Notes: a model not told the origin generated them from the sequence alone. DNA of 64,000 bases from Ferrimonas balearica (GCF_019802055.1 NZ_JAHVHW010000006.1:124001-188000), one strand, 5' to 3'; counted from the first letter of the stretch, positions 19,978 to 29,724 are shown. A program made the numbers and translations.

Positions 19978-21044
19978 GGCAACTTCCTCCAGAGCCACCA
20001 CAACAGCGGCAGGGGCAACAATAGGGGCCACAACTCCAGCCAGGGCGCGGTGCCCAGGCCCCGGTAACTCTGCAGCAGCGGCAGATAGTGGCTGGAGGGG
20101 ATCAGGTCTGCCCACCACTGGGCCATCGTCGGCATGCTGCCGGTGGGCATGGTCAGTCCCATGTAGGTGAAGGCGGGCGTCAGCAGGGCGGCGCCACTGG
20201 ACACCAGCTGTGCCGACTCACGGCCGGTTCGCACCAGGATCAGGGCCAGGGTGGCCAGGGGCACCATCAGGGGCAACAGCGCCAGCCAGAGGGGCCACAA
20301 GGGCGCATCGTGCGCCACCATCAGCAGGTCGCGCATCCAGAAGATGCCAACTCCCGCCCAAACCCACTGCACCCCAAGCACCGGCAGCAACCAGCGCCCG
20401 GGCGATCCTCCCGGTGGCGGCGTGAAGTAGAGGTTCAGCGCCGAGAAGAGCACCAGGATCTGCCAGATCGCCAGATAGAGTCCGGGCAGCAGAAACGCCG
20501 CGTAATCCATCCCCCGGTTGTTCAGCGCCGTCAGCTGCATCGCTACCGGAGAGAGTTGGTCGGCTACCGCAGAAGCCGGCAACCCCTTCGCCAACATCGC
20601 CAACGCCCCCTGTCGCTGCAGCGCATCCGCCAAAGCCAGTTGAATCGGTGCCTTAAGTCGTTTGCCCATCAGCAGATATTGGCCGTTGTAACGAACGTCC
20701 AGGGTGGGGGTCAGGCCGTGGCGCAGATCCGCGCTGAAGCTGGCAGGCACCCTCACCATGGCATACACCTCACCACGACGAATGGCGCCCGCCGCCTCCC
20801 CGGGTTCGGGATGCGCCACCAACTGGATGGCCGGCGCAGCAGACAGCGCCCGTCCCAGCTCCCGGGACAGGGCGCTGTGGTCCTCATCCACCCAGGCCAC
20901 AGGCAGATCCACCGGAGAGCGGGCGGAGAAGATGGCGTACAGCAGCAGACCGGTTGCCCAGGGGGCAATCAGCAGCAGGAAGGCCTGCCAGGGGTCCCGT
21001 CTTATCCAGGCCAGAAAACGGCTGGCCAGGGGCTGAGTACTCAC
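19974..21044 (-). CDS. ABC-2 type permease, first copy in exporter operon
   Basis: A 356-residue permease with the same layout as its neighbour: N-terminal helix (AFLLLIAPWATGLLLYAIF), extracytoplasmic domain with VDEDHSALSRELGRAL, then a cluster of membrane helices ending in a basic tail. The VDEDxSxLSR pattern is common at this position in YbhS/YbhR-type exporters. The start is GTG at 21044, four bases after the HlyD stop. No ATP-binding cassette is fused or adjacent. Confidence 0.85.
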   Translation of the reverse strand: MSTQPLASRFLAWIRRDPWQAFLLLIAPWATGLLLYAIFSARSPVDLPVAWVDEDHSALSRELGRALSAAPAIQLVAHPEPGEAAGAIRRGEVYAMVRVPASFSADLRHGLTPTLDVRYNGQYLLMGKRLKAPIQLALADALQRQGALAMLAKGLPASAVADQLSPVAMQLTALNNRGMDYAAFLLPGLYLAIWQILVLFSALNLYFTPPPGGSPGRWLLPVLGVQWVWAGVGIFWMRDLLMVAHDAPLWPLWLALLPLMVPLATLALILVRTGRESAQLVSSGAALLTPAFTYMGLTMPTGSMPTMAQWWADLIPSSHYLPLLQSYRGLGTAPWLELWPLLLPLPLLWWLWRKLP

Positions 21045-21047
21045 CGC

Positions 21048-22022
21048 TTACTCATCCAGCAGCACGGTCATCCCCGCGCGCAAGCCGGGGATGGGTGACA
21101 GCGGGCGAAGCTCCACTTCAAAGGTCCGCATGTCGAAGTCAGCGCCGCTTTCGGTGGCACGCCAGGTGGCAAATTCACCCTGCACCGCTCGATACGCCAC
21201 CTCAAAGGGGAACGTCTGATCCAGCGCCGGAATGCGGAGGTTCACCTGTTTGCCTTTAGGGAAGTGAGACAAGCGGTCCTCACGCACCTGGAACAGGGCC
21301 CAGGCGTCGCTCATGTCCACCAGGGTCACCACTGGGAAGCCCTGCGGCGCCAACTCGCCCTCATGCAGCAGCACCTGGGCGATCTCACCGGCTCGGGGGG
21401 CACGCATCTGACTGTCTGCCAGCACCGCCTGCACCTCCGCCAGCTGGCCACGGGCCGCTTCCGCCTTACCCTGTGCCGCCTCCCGGGTCTCCTTACGGGC
21501 GCCCTCTTCGGCCATCTGGTAGAGCGCTTCCGCCGCGCTGGCCTGATATTGGGCAGCCTGCCACTGGGCGTAGGCTTCATCCCGTTTCTGACGCGCGACC
21601 ACGCCATCATCAAACAAAGCCTGAACCCGCTCATAGGTGGCTTTGTACAGATTGGCCGCCGCCAGTGCACGTTGCCAATCGTCCCGGGCCGCCTGGATCT
21701 GTTGAACGCGGGCGCCAGCGTCCGCTTCCTCCTCCATCGCCTCAGCCGCTTTTACTCCGGCCTGGGCCTGTTGCAGGCGCGCCTCCAGTTCCGGGCTGGA
21801 GAGGATATAGAGCAGATCGCCTGCCGCCACCTGGTCACCCCGGCGCACTTTCAACTCGGCCACGCGACCAGCCACTTTGGAGGAAACGTGGTACTGACGT
21901 GCCTCGATGTCTCCCTGCAGCAGGTAGGGCTTGGGCTTGTACGCCTGGTACATGGCCCAGCCGCTCAGTGCGGCCAACAGGGCGACCGCGCCGCCCACCA
22001 AAAGGGTCTGATTTCTGCTCAT
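21048..22022 (-). CDS. HlyD/membrane-fusion periplasmic adaptor
   Basis: A 324-residue membrane-fusion protein: an N-terminal anchor helix (TLLVGGAVALLAALSGWAMY), a lipoyl half (ASSKVAGRV-like VSSKVAGRVAEL), a long alpha-helical hairpin (about residues 75-185, heptad-rich with Gln/Ala/Glu) and a beta-barrel domain (APRAGEIAQVLLHEGELAPQG). It links an inner-membrane exporter to a TolC channel. The ATG at 22022 shares a base with the TolC-like stop (TAATG). Confidence 0.9.
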   Translation of the reverse strand: MSRNQTLLVGGAVALLAALSGWAMYQAYKPKPYLLQGDIEARQYHVSSKVAGRVAELKVRRGDQVAAGDLLYILSSPELEARLQQAQAGVKAAEAMEEEADAGARVQQIQAARDDWQRALAAANLYKATYERVQALFDDGVVARQKRDEAYAQWQAAQYQASAAEALYQMAEEGARKETREAAQGKAEAARGQLAEVQAVLADSQMRAPRAGEIAQVLLHEGELAPQGFPVVTLVDMSDAWALFQVREDRLSHFPKGKQVNLRIPALDQTFPFEVAYRAVQGEFATWRATESGADFDMRTFEVELRPLSPIPGLRAGMTVLLDE

Positions 22023-23344
22023 TAGGGCCCCACCCACTCAATCATCTGTTCCATACTGCCGCCCAAGGTGCTGATCTGTGCCAGCGCAACCATGTACTGG
22101 TAGCGGGCGCGAGCTTTACCCAGCTGCACCTCCAACAAGCGCTGGTCCGCATCGACCTGCTCCAGCGAGGTGCCGAGTCCCTGACGAAACGCCAGCTCTC
22201 TCAGACGGCGGTTTTCCCTGGCCAACTGCTCGGCGCTGTCCAGGGCATGCAATTCGTATCGGGCTTGCTCCAGGTTGGCAAACTGGGAGGAGAGCAGCAG
22301 CTTCAGATCCTGCTCGGTCTGCGCTTTCCGATGGCGCGCTTCCAGCTCGGCACTTTTGGCCGCCTTCACCCGATCAGAGCGGCCATCGTTGCTGAACAGC
22401 GGCACTTTGACCCGGATCCCCACCAGCCACTCCGGTTCCAGTTCCGACAGGATGCTGTTGTCTTCAGCCAGGGTATAGCTGCCAAACAGACCCACTTCCG
22501 GCTTGTAGCGCCCACGCTCCGATTCGATGCTGCCACGGGCCTGGCGGCTTTTGGCATCGAACAGAGCCAGAGCCGGGTGCGTGGCCATCATATTGCGCTG
22601 CAACTCGCCCAGCATCGGAGTCTGCTGCGGCAGGGAATCCTGGGTAACCGGCTCCACCTGCTGAAGGTGCAGGAGGCTGTCGAGTGCCTGTTGAGCGAGG
22701 TCACGCTGACGCACGGCCTGAGCCAGTGCAACGCGGGCCTGATCCACCGCCACCGCCGCATTCATACGCTCAACAGAGGCGATCTGCCCCTGCTGCTCCA
22801 GCTTTTCAGCATTGCTCAGGTGCTTCTCCAGCGCCGCCACCTGGCTCTGTCGCAAATCCGCGTTCTGAGCGGCCAGTTGCAGGCCAAAATAGCGATCGAT
22901 CAGCAGGGTAAAACGCTCCCGGCGTTTGATCTCCTGCTCCTGAGTACGAACATCCAGCTCTGCCTGCTTGACCGCCTGAGCCGCTTGAATACGACCACCG
23001 GCATAGATGGGCCAACTGCCCACCAGAGAAGCGCGATAGATATCCCGCTCTGTCAAAGGCAGGGTCGGCAGAGGAAAGGGGAGGCCGGGCAGCGCCGGAT
23101 TCAGGTCCAGTGCGATGGGGTCATCCAGGTAGGCGTAGGTGCCGGACAGGGAGAGCTGGGGTAATCCCAGATCCTGGGTAACATCGCGCTCGGCCCGAGC
23201 CCGATCGGTGGCCAGTTGCTCTGCCTTAAGCAGATCGCTGGCAGATTGGAGTTGGCGCCACGCATCCGACAGCGTAAGTGGAGCCGCTTTGGCCGCCCCC
23301 GCCATCAGGGTCAGCGTCAGCGCCAGGGTCAAAGGAAGTTTCAC
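22022..23344 (-). CDS. TolC-family outer-membrane efflux protein
   Basis: A 440-residue outer-membrane factor. A signal peptide (residues 1-20, ending AKA) precedes two repeated coiled-coil/beta units typical of the OEP family (LGLPQLSLSGTYAYL in the first; GRYKPEVGLFGSYTLAEDN in the second). It forms the trimeric channel of the tripartite exporter. The start is GTG at 23344 with AGGAG eight bases upstream. It is the first gene of the TolC-HlyD-permease-permease operon and lies behind a promoter with a palindromic operator candidate. Confidence 0.9.
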   Translation of the reverse strand: MKLPLTLALTLTLMAGAAKAAPLTLSDAWRQLQSASDLLKAEQLATDRARAERDVTQDLGLPQLSLSGTYAYLDDPIALDLNPALPGLPFPLPTLPLTERDIYRASLVGSWPIYAGGRIQAAQAVKQAELDVRTQEQEIKRRERFTLLIDRYFGLQLAAQNADLRQSQVAALEKHLSNAEKLEQQGQIASVERMNAAVAVDQARVALAQAVRQRDLAQQALDSLLHLQQVEPVTQDSLPQQTPMLGELQRNMMATHPALALFDAKSRQARGSIESERGRYKPEVGLFGSYTLAEDNSILSELEPEWLVGIRVKVPLFSNDGRSDRVKAAKSAELEARHRKAQTEQDLKLLLSSQFANLEQARYELHALDSAEQLARENRRLRELAFRQGLGTSLEQVDADQRLLEVQLGKARARYQYMVALAQISTLGGSMEQMIEWVGP

Positions 23345-23363
23345 AGGTCCCGCTCCTGAAAAT

Positions 23364-23411
23364 TAGAGCAATTACTCTAGTGCATTATCCGGATCTGGCG
23401 ATCCCTTGCAA
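23364..23411 (-). promoter_or_regulatory. Promoter and palindromic operator of the exporter operon
   Basis: On the minus strand, TTGCAA (23411-23406) and GATAAT (23389-23384) are separated by 16 bases, a good sigma-70 pair. Just downstream lies the near-perfect palindrome TAGAGTAATTGCTCTA (23379-23364), with five-base arms and an AATT core, between the -10 box and the TolC-like start. Its placement suggests a repressor site such as for a TetR or MarR protein. No regulator gene is adjacent. Confidence 0.55.
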
Positions 23412-23443
23412 TGGTATAGGGTACACGCTTTTGAAAAACCATA

Positions 23444-23470
23444 GAAAAAGCGGGCCAATTTGGCCCGCTT
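23444..23470 (-). terminator. Terminator after tldD region, upstream of exporter promoter
   Basis: On the minus strand, the 11-base arms AAGCGGGCCAA / TTGGCCCGCTT flank a single base and are followed by a run of five T. It ends tldD transcription before the exporter promoter. Confidence 0.85.
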
Positions 23471-23489
23471 AATTCACAAGAAAGAGAGG

Positions 23490-24938
23490 TTACTGGGTCC
23501 CGCCGACGGTCAGGCGATCCAGCTTCAGGGTAGGCTGGCCTACGCCAACCGGCACGCTCTGCCCCTCTTTACCGCAGATGCCGACGCCCTTATCCAGCGC
23601 CAAATCGTTGCCCACCATGGAGATGGTCTTCATCGCCTCGGGGCCGTTACCGATCAGGGTGGCGCCCTTCACCGGACGGGTCAGCTTGCCATTTTCGATC
23701 AGGTAGGCTTCGGACGCGGAGAACACGAACTTGCCGCTGGTGATGTCCACCTGGCCGCCGCCAAAGTTGGGGGCGTAGATCCCTTTCTTCACGGAACCGA
23801 TGATCTCATCCGGGTGGTGTTGGCCCGCCAGCATGTAGGTGTTGGTCATACGCGGCATCGGCAGGTGGGCGTACGATTCACGGCGGCCATTACCGGTGGG
23901 CGCAACGCCCATCAGACGGGCGTTGTGCTTGTCCTGCATGTAGCCTTTGAGGATGCCGTTCTCAATCAGCACATTGTGCTGACCGGGCGTGCCTTCATCA
24001 TCGATGCTCAGGCTGCCGCGGCGCCCCTCCAGGGTGCCATCATCCACGATGGTGCAGTGCTCAGAAGCCACCTGCTCACCGATGCGTCCGGAGAACAGAC
24101 TGGAGCCCTTACGGTTGAAGTCCCCCTCCAGGCCGTGACCCACCGCCTCGTGCAGCAGCACACCGGGCCAGCCGGGGCCCAGTACTACCGGCATCTCTCC
24201 GGCTGGTGCCTCACCCGCTTCCAGGTTCACGCTGCCCTGACGTACCGCTTCCCGGCACAGGGCAAAAGCGCGCATTTCGCCGTTCTCGTCCAACTCCAGC
24301 AGACTGTCATAGCCGTATCGTCCCCCCATGCCTGAGGAGCCGCGCTCGCGACGATCGCCGTCCGCCATGATGACGGAGCAGTTCAGTCGGATAAGCGGGC
24401 GTACGTCGGTTGCCAGAGTGCCGTCGGAGGCTGCCACCAGCACCTCTTCGTATACGCCGCTCAGGGAGGCGATCACCTGAGTCACACGCGGGTCCAGCCC
24501 ACGGGTGTACTGATCCATCTCCAGCAGCAGCTTGAGCTTGCCATCCGCACTCAGGCTGGCCAGCGGATCCATCGCAGAGTAGCGTGCTTCGGCGCTCTGG
24601 CGGGCCAGGGTTCGTACCTTGCCATTGCCACCGGCAACCGCAATACCGCGGGCGGCCTGTGCCGACTGAGTCAGCGCCAGAGCGCTGATCTCATCCGCGT
24701 AAGCAAAGCCGGTTTTCTCACCGGAGATGGCACGCACTCCCAGCCCCTTCTCGATATTGAAGGAGCCCTCCTTAACGATGCCGTCCTCCAGCACCCAGGA
24801 CTCGTGTCGGCTGGCCTGAAGGTAGATATCGGCATAGTCCAGGCTGTGGTGATGCAACTGTCCCAGGGCCTGATGCAGTGCGCCCTCATCCAGCTCAGCA
24901 GGGCTTAACAGCGAGGCGGCAACGGTTTCAAAACTCAC
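23490..24938 (-). CDS. tldD: TldD, catalytic metalloprotease subunit
   Basis: A 482-residue zinc protease subunit that works with TldE. The zinc motif [11 protein letters not shown] is present, and the C-terminal cysteine of [17 protein letters not shown] supplies another ligand in the family. The start is GTG at 24938 with GGAG eight bases upstream. It follows the nitrilase gene in the minus-strand run rng-yhdP-nitrilase-tldD, as in E. coli and Shewanella relatives. Confidence 0.96.
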   Translation of the reverse strand: MSFETVAASLLSPAELDEGALHQALGQLHHHSLDYADIYLQASRHESWVLEDGIVKEGSFNIEKGLGVRAISGEKTGFAYADEISALALTQSAQAARGIAVAGGNGKVRTLARQSAEARYSAMDPLASLSADGKLKLLLEMDQYTRGLDPRVTQVIASLSGVYEEVLVAASDGTLATDVRPLIRLNCSVIMADGDRRERGSSGMGGRYGYDSLLELDENGEMRAFALCREAVRQGSVNLEAGEAPAGEMPVVLGPGWPGVLLHEAVGHGLEGDFNRKGSSLFSGRIGEQVASEHCTIVDDGTLEGRRGSLSIDDEGTPGQHNVLIENGILKGYMQDKHNARLMGVAPTGNGRRESYAHLPMPRMTNTYMLAGQHHPDEIIGSVKKGIYAPNFGGGQVDITSGKFVFSASEAYLIENGKLTRPVKGATLIGNGPEAMKTISMVGNDLALDKGVGICGKEGQSVPVGVGQPTLKLDRLTVGGTQ

Positions 24939-24965
24939 TCGTGATACTCCATCTTTGCGCCGGCC

Positions 24966-25796
24966 CTAGGTCAGCCGACGATGTTTCAGGGCGGGCAGGC
25001 GGTCGCGGATCCGCGCCATCTCGGCGCTGTCGATCTGTGCGCTCACCACCCCTTCGCCCTGAGGTAATTGGGCCACCACCCGGCCCCAGGGGTTCACCAC
25101 CATGGAGTGACCCCAGGTTCGCCGACCGTTGGCATGTTGCCCCTGCTGGCCAGCGGCCAGCAGGTAGCACTGATTTTCAATGGCTCTGGCCCGTACCAGT
25201 ATGTCCCAATGGGCATCGCCAGTGGGCTCGGTAAAGGCGGCAGGCAGCGCAATCAGCGTTGCACCGGCCTCTGCCAGAGCGCGGAACAGTTCCGGAAAGC
25301 GGACATCGTAACACACCGCCAGCCCGAGCCGCCCGAAGGGGGTATCCACCAGAGTCAGCCCGCTGCCGGGATGGGTGTGGGTGCTCTCGCGATAGCGTCC
25401 GGTACCATCCTCAACGTCCACATCGAACAGGTGGATCTTGTCGTAACGGCCCAAGCGGGTTCCATCCGGCCCATACACCAGTGACGCGGCGTAAGCCCGT
25501 CCATCCTCCGCCAGAATTGGCAGGGTGCCCGCCACCAGGTAGACCCCATACTGCCGGGCCAGTGACGCCAGCGCCGTTTGCATCGGCGCCCGGTCCGATG
25601 CGTCAGGGTGCTGATTCAGGTCTGGCTCCGCCAGTGTTGCCCAGCCTCCCTCCGTACCAAAACAGAGGGCGCACTCCGGCAGCACCACCAGTGAGGGTTC
25701 ACGATGCCGGGGAAGTTGGCTCAGCCAGTGGTTCAACCGGTTCAGATTCTGCTCCGGTTGAGGCTGGCTGGTCATCTGGATCAGGTGACACCACAT
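24966..25796 (-). CDS. Carbon-nitrogen hydrolase (Nit/deaminated-glutathione amidase-like)
   Basis: A 276-residue nitrilase-superfamily amidase with the Glu-Lys-Cys triad visible: Glu in VLPECAL (the start motif is HLIQMTSQP), Lys in RYDKIHLFDVDV and Cys in AVCYDVRFPELF. The substrate is probably a small amide; the closest characterised type is the Nit1 metabolite-repair enzyme acting on deaminated glutathione, which is an inference. The ATG at 25796 has AAGGAG upstream and lies inside the yhdP 3' end, giving a 98-base overlap. Confidence 0.88.
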   Translation of the reverse strand: MWCHLIQMTSQPQPEQNLNRLNHWLSQLPRHREPSLVVLPECALCFGTEGGWATLAEPDLNQHPDASDRAPMQTALASLARQYGVYLVAGTLPILAEDGRAYAASLVYGPDGTRLGRYDKIHLFDVDVEDGTGRYRESTHTHPGSGLTLVDTPFGRLGLAVCYDVRFPELFRALAEAGATLIALPAAFTEPTGDAHWDILVRARAIENQCYLLAAGQQGQHANGRRTWGHSMVVNPWGRVVAQLPQGEGVVSAQIDSAEMARIRDRLPALKHRRLT

Positions 25797-28700
25797 CCTT
25801 AGTTTCTCCTTGTCCCGATTTAGTCCCATCCCCGGACTCATCCAGCGCCTCGAGGATCCGGGCCTTGAGGGCCTCCAACTCCGCGTCGTTGGGCGCCTCG
25901 GTCACCGGCTTTTCGGGCAGTGCAATCTCCCGCTTGGTCCGGTCCACTTCGTTAAGAATAGGGTCATCCAGGGTACCGGTCAGGTGATAGCGCACCTGGG
26001 TGATCACCTCCAGAACCGGCTCCAGCATCTTGCTGACCGCAAAGGCCCCCAGTCCGATGGTCCAGGCGCCGGTACTCAAAAACACCACAGCTGGAACGCT
26101 GGAAGTCAGGGCTGGAGAGAAGGCGATCAGGTAGTCCAGTTCCCGGCTGGAGAGATCGGTCCAGCCACTGACCCGCACCGTTCCCGCCACCGAATCCATC
26201 ACGCTGTCCTGGGTTTTCACCACCCCGTCCTGCACCTGAACCGTTCCCCCGAACCGGTTGAAGTGAAGGCCACTGCCAAACACGTCGGTAAAATCGAGAG
26301 AAAGCTTCCGCAGCAGGGACTCCAGGCTGAAGATAGACAGCAAACGCGCACCCCGGTCCGATACCTCAGCCAGGTGCCCTTTGCCAAGGCGGTAATCGAC
26401 GTTGCCATCCAGCTCCGCCAACTCCATCTGCCAGGGAGCACCGGGCCAGGAGAGACCAAAGGTGATGGTCATATCAGAATCGCGGATGCCCTGGGACATC
26501 GACAGCTGTTTAGCCAGATCCCCCACATCGGGGCTGCGAAGCTGGCCTTCAAAGCTGGAACGACTCAGCGCTTGGTCCGGTTCCCAGCGGCCGGTCAGGC
26601 TCAGCTGGTGCCCCCCCTGGTACAGGTTGAACTGCTCAATCCGATAGATATCCCCCTCCGGCTGAGCCCGCAGTTGCGCCTGTCCGAGCTGCAAGTCGTT
26701 GACGCTCAGCGCATTGATGCTGAGATCCAGCTTCGGCATATTGCCGATCCAGGCTTTCGGGGCAGCCGGGATTGGCTCATCCGCGGTGCTGTCGTCCTCT
26801 TCGGAGATCAGGGCCAACCGGTCCGCCACCAGTCGGATCCCCTCCGACTTCAGGTCATGACCAAAGGTGGCCGTCCCCAGCAGGTTGTCGCTGTCCACCT
26901 GGAACACCCAGCCTTCACTGGTGGGTCCGCCGCTGATCAACCCGTTGCCCAGAGGCAACTGGTAGAAAGAGAGGTCACGGGCGCGCACCTCCACCTGCTG
27001 CAGAGCCGGAAACCAGCGGGACTGTTTCGGCAACGGACTGTCGTAGCTGGCAAAGCTGCTGATCAGGGGCTCCCACTGGTCAATGGCGATGGAGTCTCCC
27101 AGCCACTCAAGGTAACCACCGGGCAGGATAGGCCTTGCCGCCTGGGTGCCCAATGCAATCTGGTACGCCTGAAATCCGGTGCCCTGCGCAAAGTTCAGCT
27201 CACCGTGGAAATGGACAGAATCCGCGAGAGAAGCCAATACCTCGGCGCCTTCACCATTGCCGGTCACCGCCAGTTTCAGGTTCTGAACGGTCTCCACCTC
27301 TTTCCCCAGAGGCGCTGGCAGATCGATGGCGAGCCCCACTAGGTTGGAGCGAAGCTCCGCCTGATAATCCACACCGTGCTTGCCCACCCGCAGGGCGATC
27401 TCGCCGCCGAGCGGTGCGCCCCCAATCAGGAAGGGGTCCAGAGGACTCTGCAGGCGGTTGGGTATCCGCGCCATCTGCCAGCGGGTGGCCAGATCGATGT
27501 CCACCGCGTACTGATCGTCAACCGGCATGCCGACGATAGAGAGTTCTGAGGGCTGGTTGTAGATCCGGGCCTGAAGACCATGGACTTCAATATGGCTGTT
27601 GTTAAAGCGCAGTTCGCCACGGGTCTGTTCCAGCATCAGGGTCAGGGGCACCACCTCCACGGGGGTATCCCAGAATGCCACCCGTCCCTGCACCAACTGA
27701 GGCTGCTCCTTAACCTTGGAGCCCAGAGGGAAACGCATATCCAGCGCAACCGGCAGCCTGTCCTCAATCCGGATGGTGTTGAGGGTTTTCCCGACGCTGT
27801 CCGCCAGGAAGCTGTCCTTCATCACCTCGATGGCGTCAGCGCCGTTGGCCAGCACACTGCCCTGGATCTCCAACACCGCTTTGCTGCTGAGGCTGGGGAT
27901 CGCCACATGAGCGCCCTCAACGGAGATGGGGCCCAGTTCACCGGCGCGAAGCCACAGATCCATGCGGGCGTTTTCAAACCGGGCTTCCACCAGAGCGCCC
28001 TCTACCGCAGGCCAGTCTTGCAGGAAATCGAAGGTGAGCGCCTGCATATCAAACTGGGCCAGGAAGATCCCATCATGATTCCCATAGGGGAAAGCGTTGA
28101 GGTCGCCGTGCCAGAGCAACTGAACATTGTCGCTGTGGCCCCGTTTGATGGCATTGGCTAGGTAGTCTGAGAGCCCCTCACCCATGGCCCGGCGTGGGAA
28201 GTAGCGTCCCGCCTCCCCGGCTTGCTTTAACTCAATATCACCGTAGAGCTGCAATCGGGCCGGGGCGTCTTTGGGAAAGCCCACCGCCGCCCGCAGCTGG
28301 GCATCAAGGTCCGCATTGCCAAGATGCAGCTCAGGCAAACGCAGCTGGCCGCCCTGTTGATTGGCATGCCACTCTGCAGCCAGGGCAAACTGGTCCAGCA
28401 TGACCGGCTGGGGAAGTTGATCGGGCCAGGTCAGCGTCACCGCCTGAGAGGGCAGAGAGAGCACACCCCAGTCACCCTGCCAGCGTGCCACGCCACTGAT
28501 CTGATCCAGACCCGGCAGGGAGCCGCTGCTGTGCCAGGCAAGATGCTCAAACGGCACTTCCACTTGCGTCTGATCGTCGCGGCGCTGCAGTCGGATTGGG
28601 CCAAACTCGCCGCTTGGGTCCAGCGCAAGCAATTCGCTTAACCGTTCGCTGCCGATCCCCGGGATCAGGCCAAACAGGGGCTCCAGGCCAGCGGCCGGCA

Positions 28701-29724
28701 AGGTGTTCAGCCACAACGACATATCGCGGTTGCGGTGCTTCAGGTGCAGCTGGAGCGTCGGCCAATCCACGCCATTGCTGGCAAGAGCCAGGTCCTGCCC
28801 CACCAGTTCTCCGGCAAACCACCCCTCTGAAGGGGCGGGGTACCACTGCAGCAATCCGCTGTTGAGGGTAAGGGATTGGGCATCGCCATGCTGCCAACTC
28901 AGTGCGTTTTCACCGAACTGTACCGTGGCGTTTCTCAGCCCGTTTTCATCGAGACTGGCCCAGGCCTCAAGATTCAGGACACCGCGATAATCCAGTGGGT
29001 TGTCCATCAACTGACGAGCCAGCCAATCACCGATATCCAGTTGCGCCGCTTTGACGTAGGCGCGGCCAAACAGGTGGCCATCAAAGTGGCGGTTCAGCTC
29101 CAGCGCCAACGTCAGGGTTTCGTCCTGTCGGCGGGCGGCATCCAGATACAGTTCCCCCTCGCCCAGATGGCGTCCATCCAGGTTTTTCCAGTTGAGGCTG
29201 GCCAGGTAGATGGGAGAGAGCGCGGTTTCACCCACCAGAATGCGGGCGGTCAGGTTGTGAATGGAGAGCCGTCCGAGCTGTGTCAGAAGCAGCTCACGCA
29301 GCGGCTCCAGCCGGGTACTGCTCTCCTCGTCGTCCTTATCCTGCAGGTTCAGTCCCAACTCAACGCCGTCGATGGTGATCCGTTCCAGGTAGGGGCTGAA
29401 GTTGAGCAGACTGGCCCAGAAATTCAGTTGCAGTTGGGCGGTACGGATGGTCAGAGAGTGGGGTTGGTCCGCCTGTGGGGCGATGCGCAGGCCGTGGACT
29501 GTCAGCATGGGGCCGCTGGGCTCCCAGCCCGCCCCCAACTGCGCGATCTCCAGTTGAATGCCGTAGCGCTCTTCAACCGTGTTGATCAACTCCTGACGGA
29601 CACTGTCCAGCTCGGGCAGCAGGGTGCGCACCAGGCTGACCAAAAGCGCCAGTGCAACCAAGGCGGCTGCGAGGCCATACCAACACCATTTGCCTACTCC
29701 CTGGCCCAGCCGGAGTAGGGTCAC
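25699..29724 (-). CDS. yhdP: YhdP, AsmA-like envelope lipid-transport protein
   Basis: A 1341-residue protein of the AsmA/TamB-like clan. YhdP has an inner-membrane N-terminal helix (about residues 12-33) and a long periplasmic beta-groove thought to carry phospholipids to the outer membrane. The DUF3971 and AsmA-like C-terminal regions are recognisable (FNRFGGTVQVQDGVV; RVSGWTDLSSRELDY). The last 75 residues are acidic and Ser/Pro-rich, probably a disordered tail. The start is GTG at 29724, overlapping the rng stop. The tail coding region also encodes the nitrilase start in another frame. Confidence 0.93.
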   Translation of the reverse strand: MTLLRLGQGVGKWCWYGLAAALVALALLVSLVRTLLPELDSVRQELINTVEERYGIQLEIAQLGAGWEPSGPMLTVHGLRIAPQADQPHSLTIRTAQLQLNFWASLLNFSPYLERITIDGVELGLNLQDKDDEESSTRLEPLRELLLTQLGRLSIHNLTARILVGETALSPIYLASLNWKNLDGRHLGEGELYLDAARRQDETLTLALELNRHFDGHLFGRAYVKAAQLDIGDWLARQLMDNPLDYRGVLNLEAWASLDENGLRNATVQFGENALSWQHGDAQSLTLNSGLLQWYPAPSEGWFAGELVGQDLALASNGVDWPTLQLHLKHRNRDMSLWLNTLPAAGLEPLFGLIPGIGSERLSELLALDPSGEFGPIRLQRRDDQTQVEVPFEHLAWHSSGSLPGLDQISGVARWQGDWGVLSLPSQAVTLTWPDQLPQPVMLDQFALAAEWHANQQGGQLRLPELHLGNADLDAQLRAAVGFPKDAPARLQLYGDIELKQAGEAGRYFPRRAMGEGLSDYLANAIKRGHSDNVQLLWHGDLNAFPYGNHDGIFLAQFDMQALTFDFLQDWPAVEGALVEARFENARMDLWLRAGELGPISVEGAHVAIPSLSSKAVLEIQGSVLANGADAIEVMKDSFLADSVGKTLNTIRIEDRLPVALDMRFPLGSKVKEQPQLVQGRVAFWDTPVEVVPLTLMLEQTRGELRFNNSHIEVHGLQARIYNQPSELSIVGMPVDDQYAVDIDLATRWQMARIPNRLQSPLDPFLIGGAPLGGEIALRVGKHGVDYQAELRSNLVGLAIDLPAPLGKEVETVQNLKLAVTGNGEGAEVLASLADSVHFHGELNFAQGTGFQAYQIALGTQAARPILPGGYLEWLGDSIAIDQWEPLISSFASYDSPLPKQSRWFPALQQVEVRARDLSFYQLPLGNGLISGGPTSEGWVFQVDSDNLLGTATFGHDLKSEGIRLVADRLALISEEDDSTADEPIPAAPKAWIGNMPKLDLSINALSVNDLQLGQAQLRAQPEGDIYRIEQFNLYQGGHQLSLTGRWEPDQALSRSSFEGQLRSPDVGDLAKQLSMSQGIRDSDMTITFGLSWPGAPWQMELAELDGNVDYRLGKGHLAEVSDRGARLLSIFSLESLLRKLSLDFTDVFGSGLHFNRFGGTVQVQDGVVKTQDSVMDSVAGTVRVSGWTDLSSRELDYLIAFSPALTSSVPAVVFLSTGAWTIGLGAFAVSKMLEPVLEVITQVRYHLTGTLDDPILNEVDRTKREIALPEKPVTEAPNDAELEALKARILEALDESGDGTKSGQGETKDVVSPDPDDQPASTGAESEPVEPLAEPTSPAS

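Noticed and set aside
25810-27342. 510-codon plus-strand frame opposite yhdP
   Set aside because: Composition typical of antisense reading of GC-rich genes, and no ribosome site.
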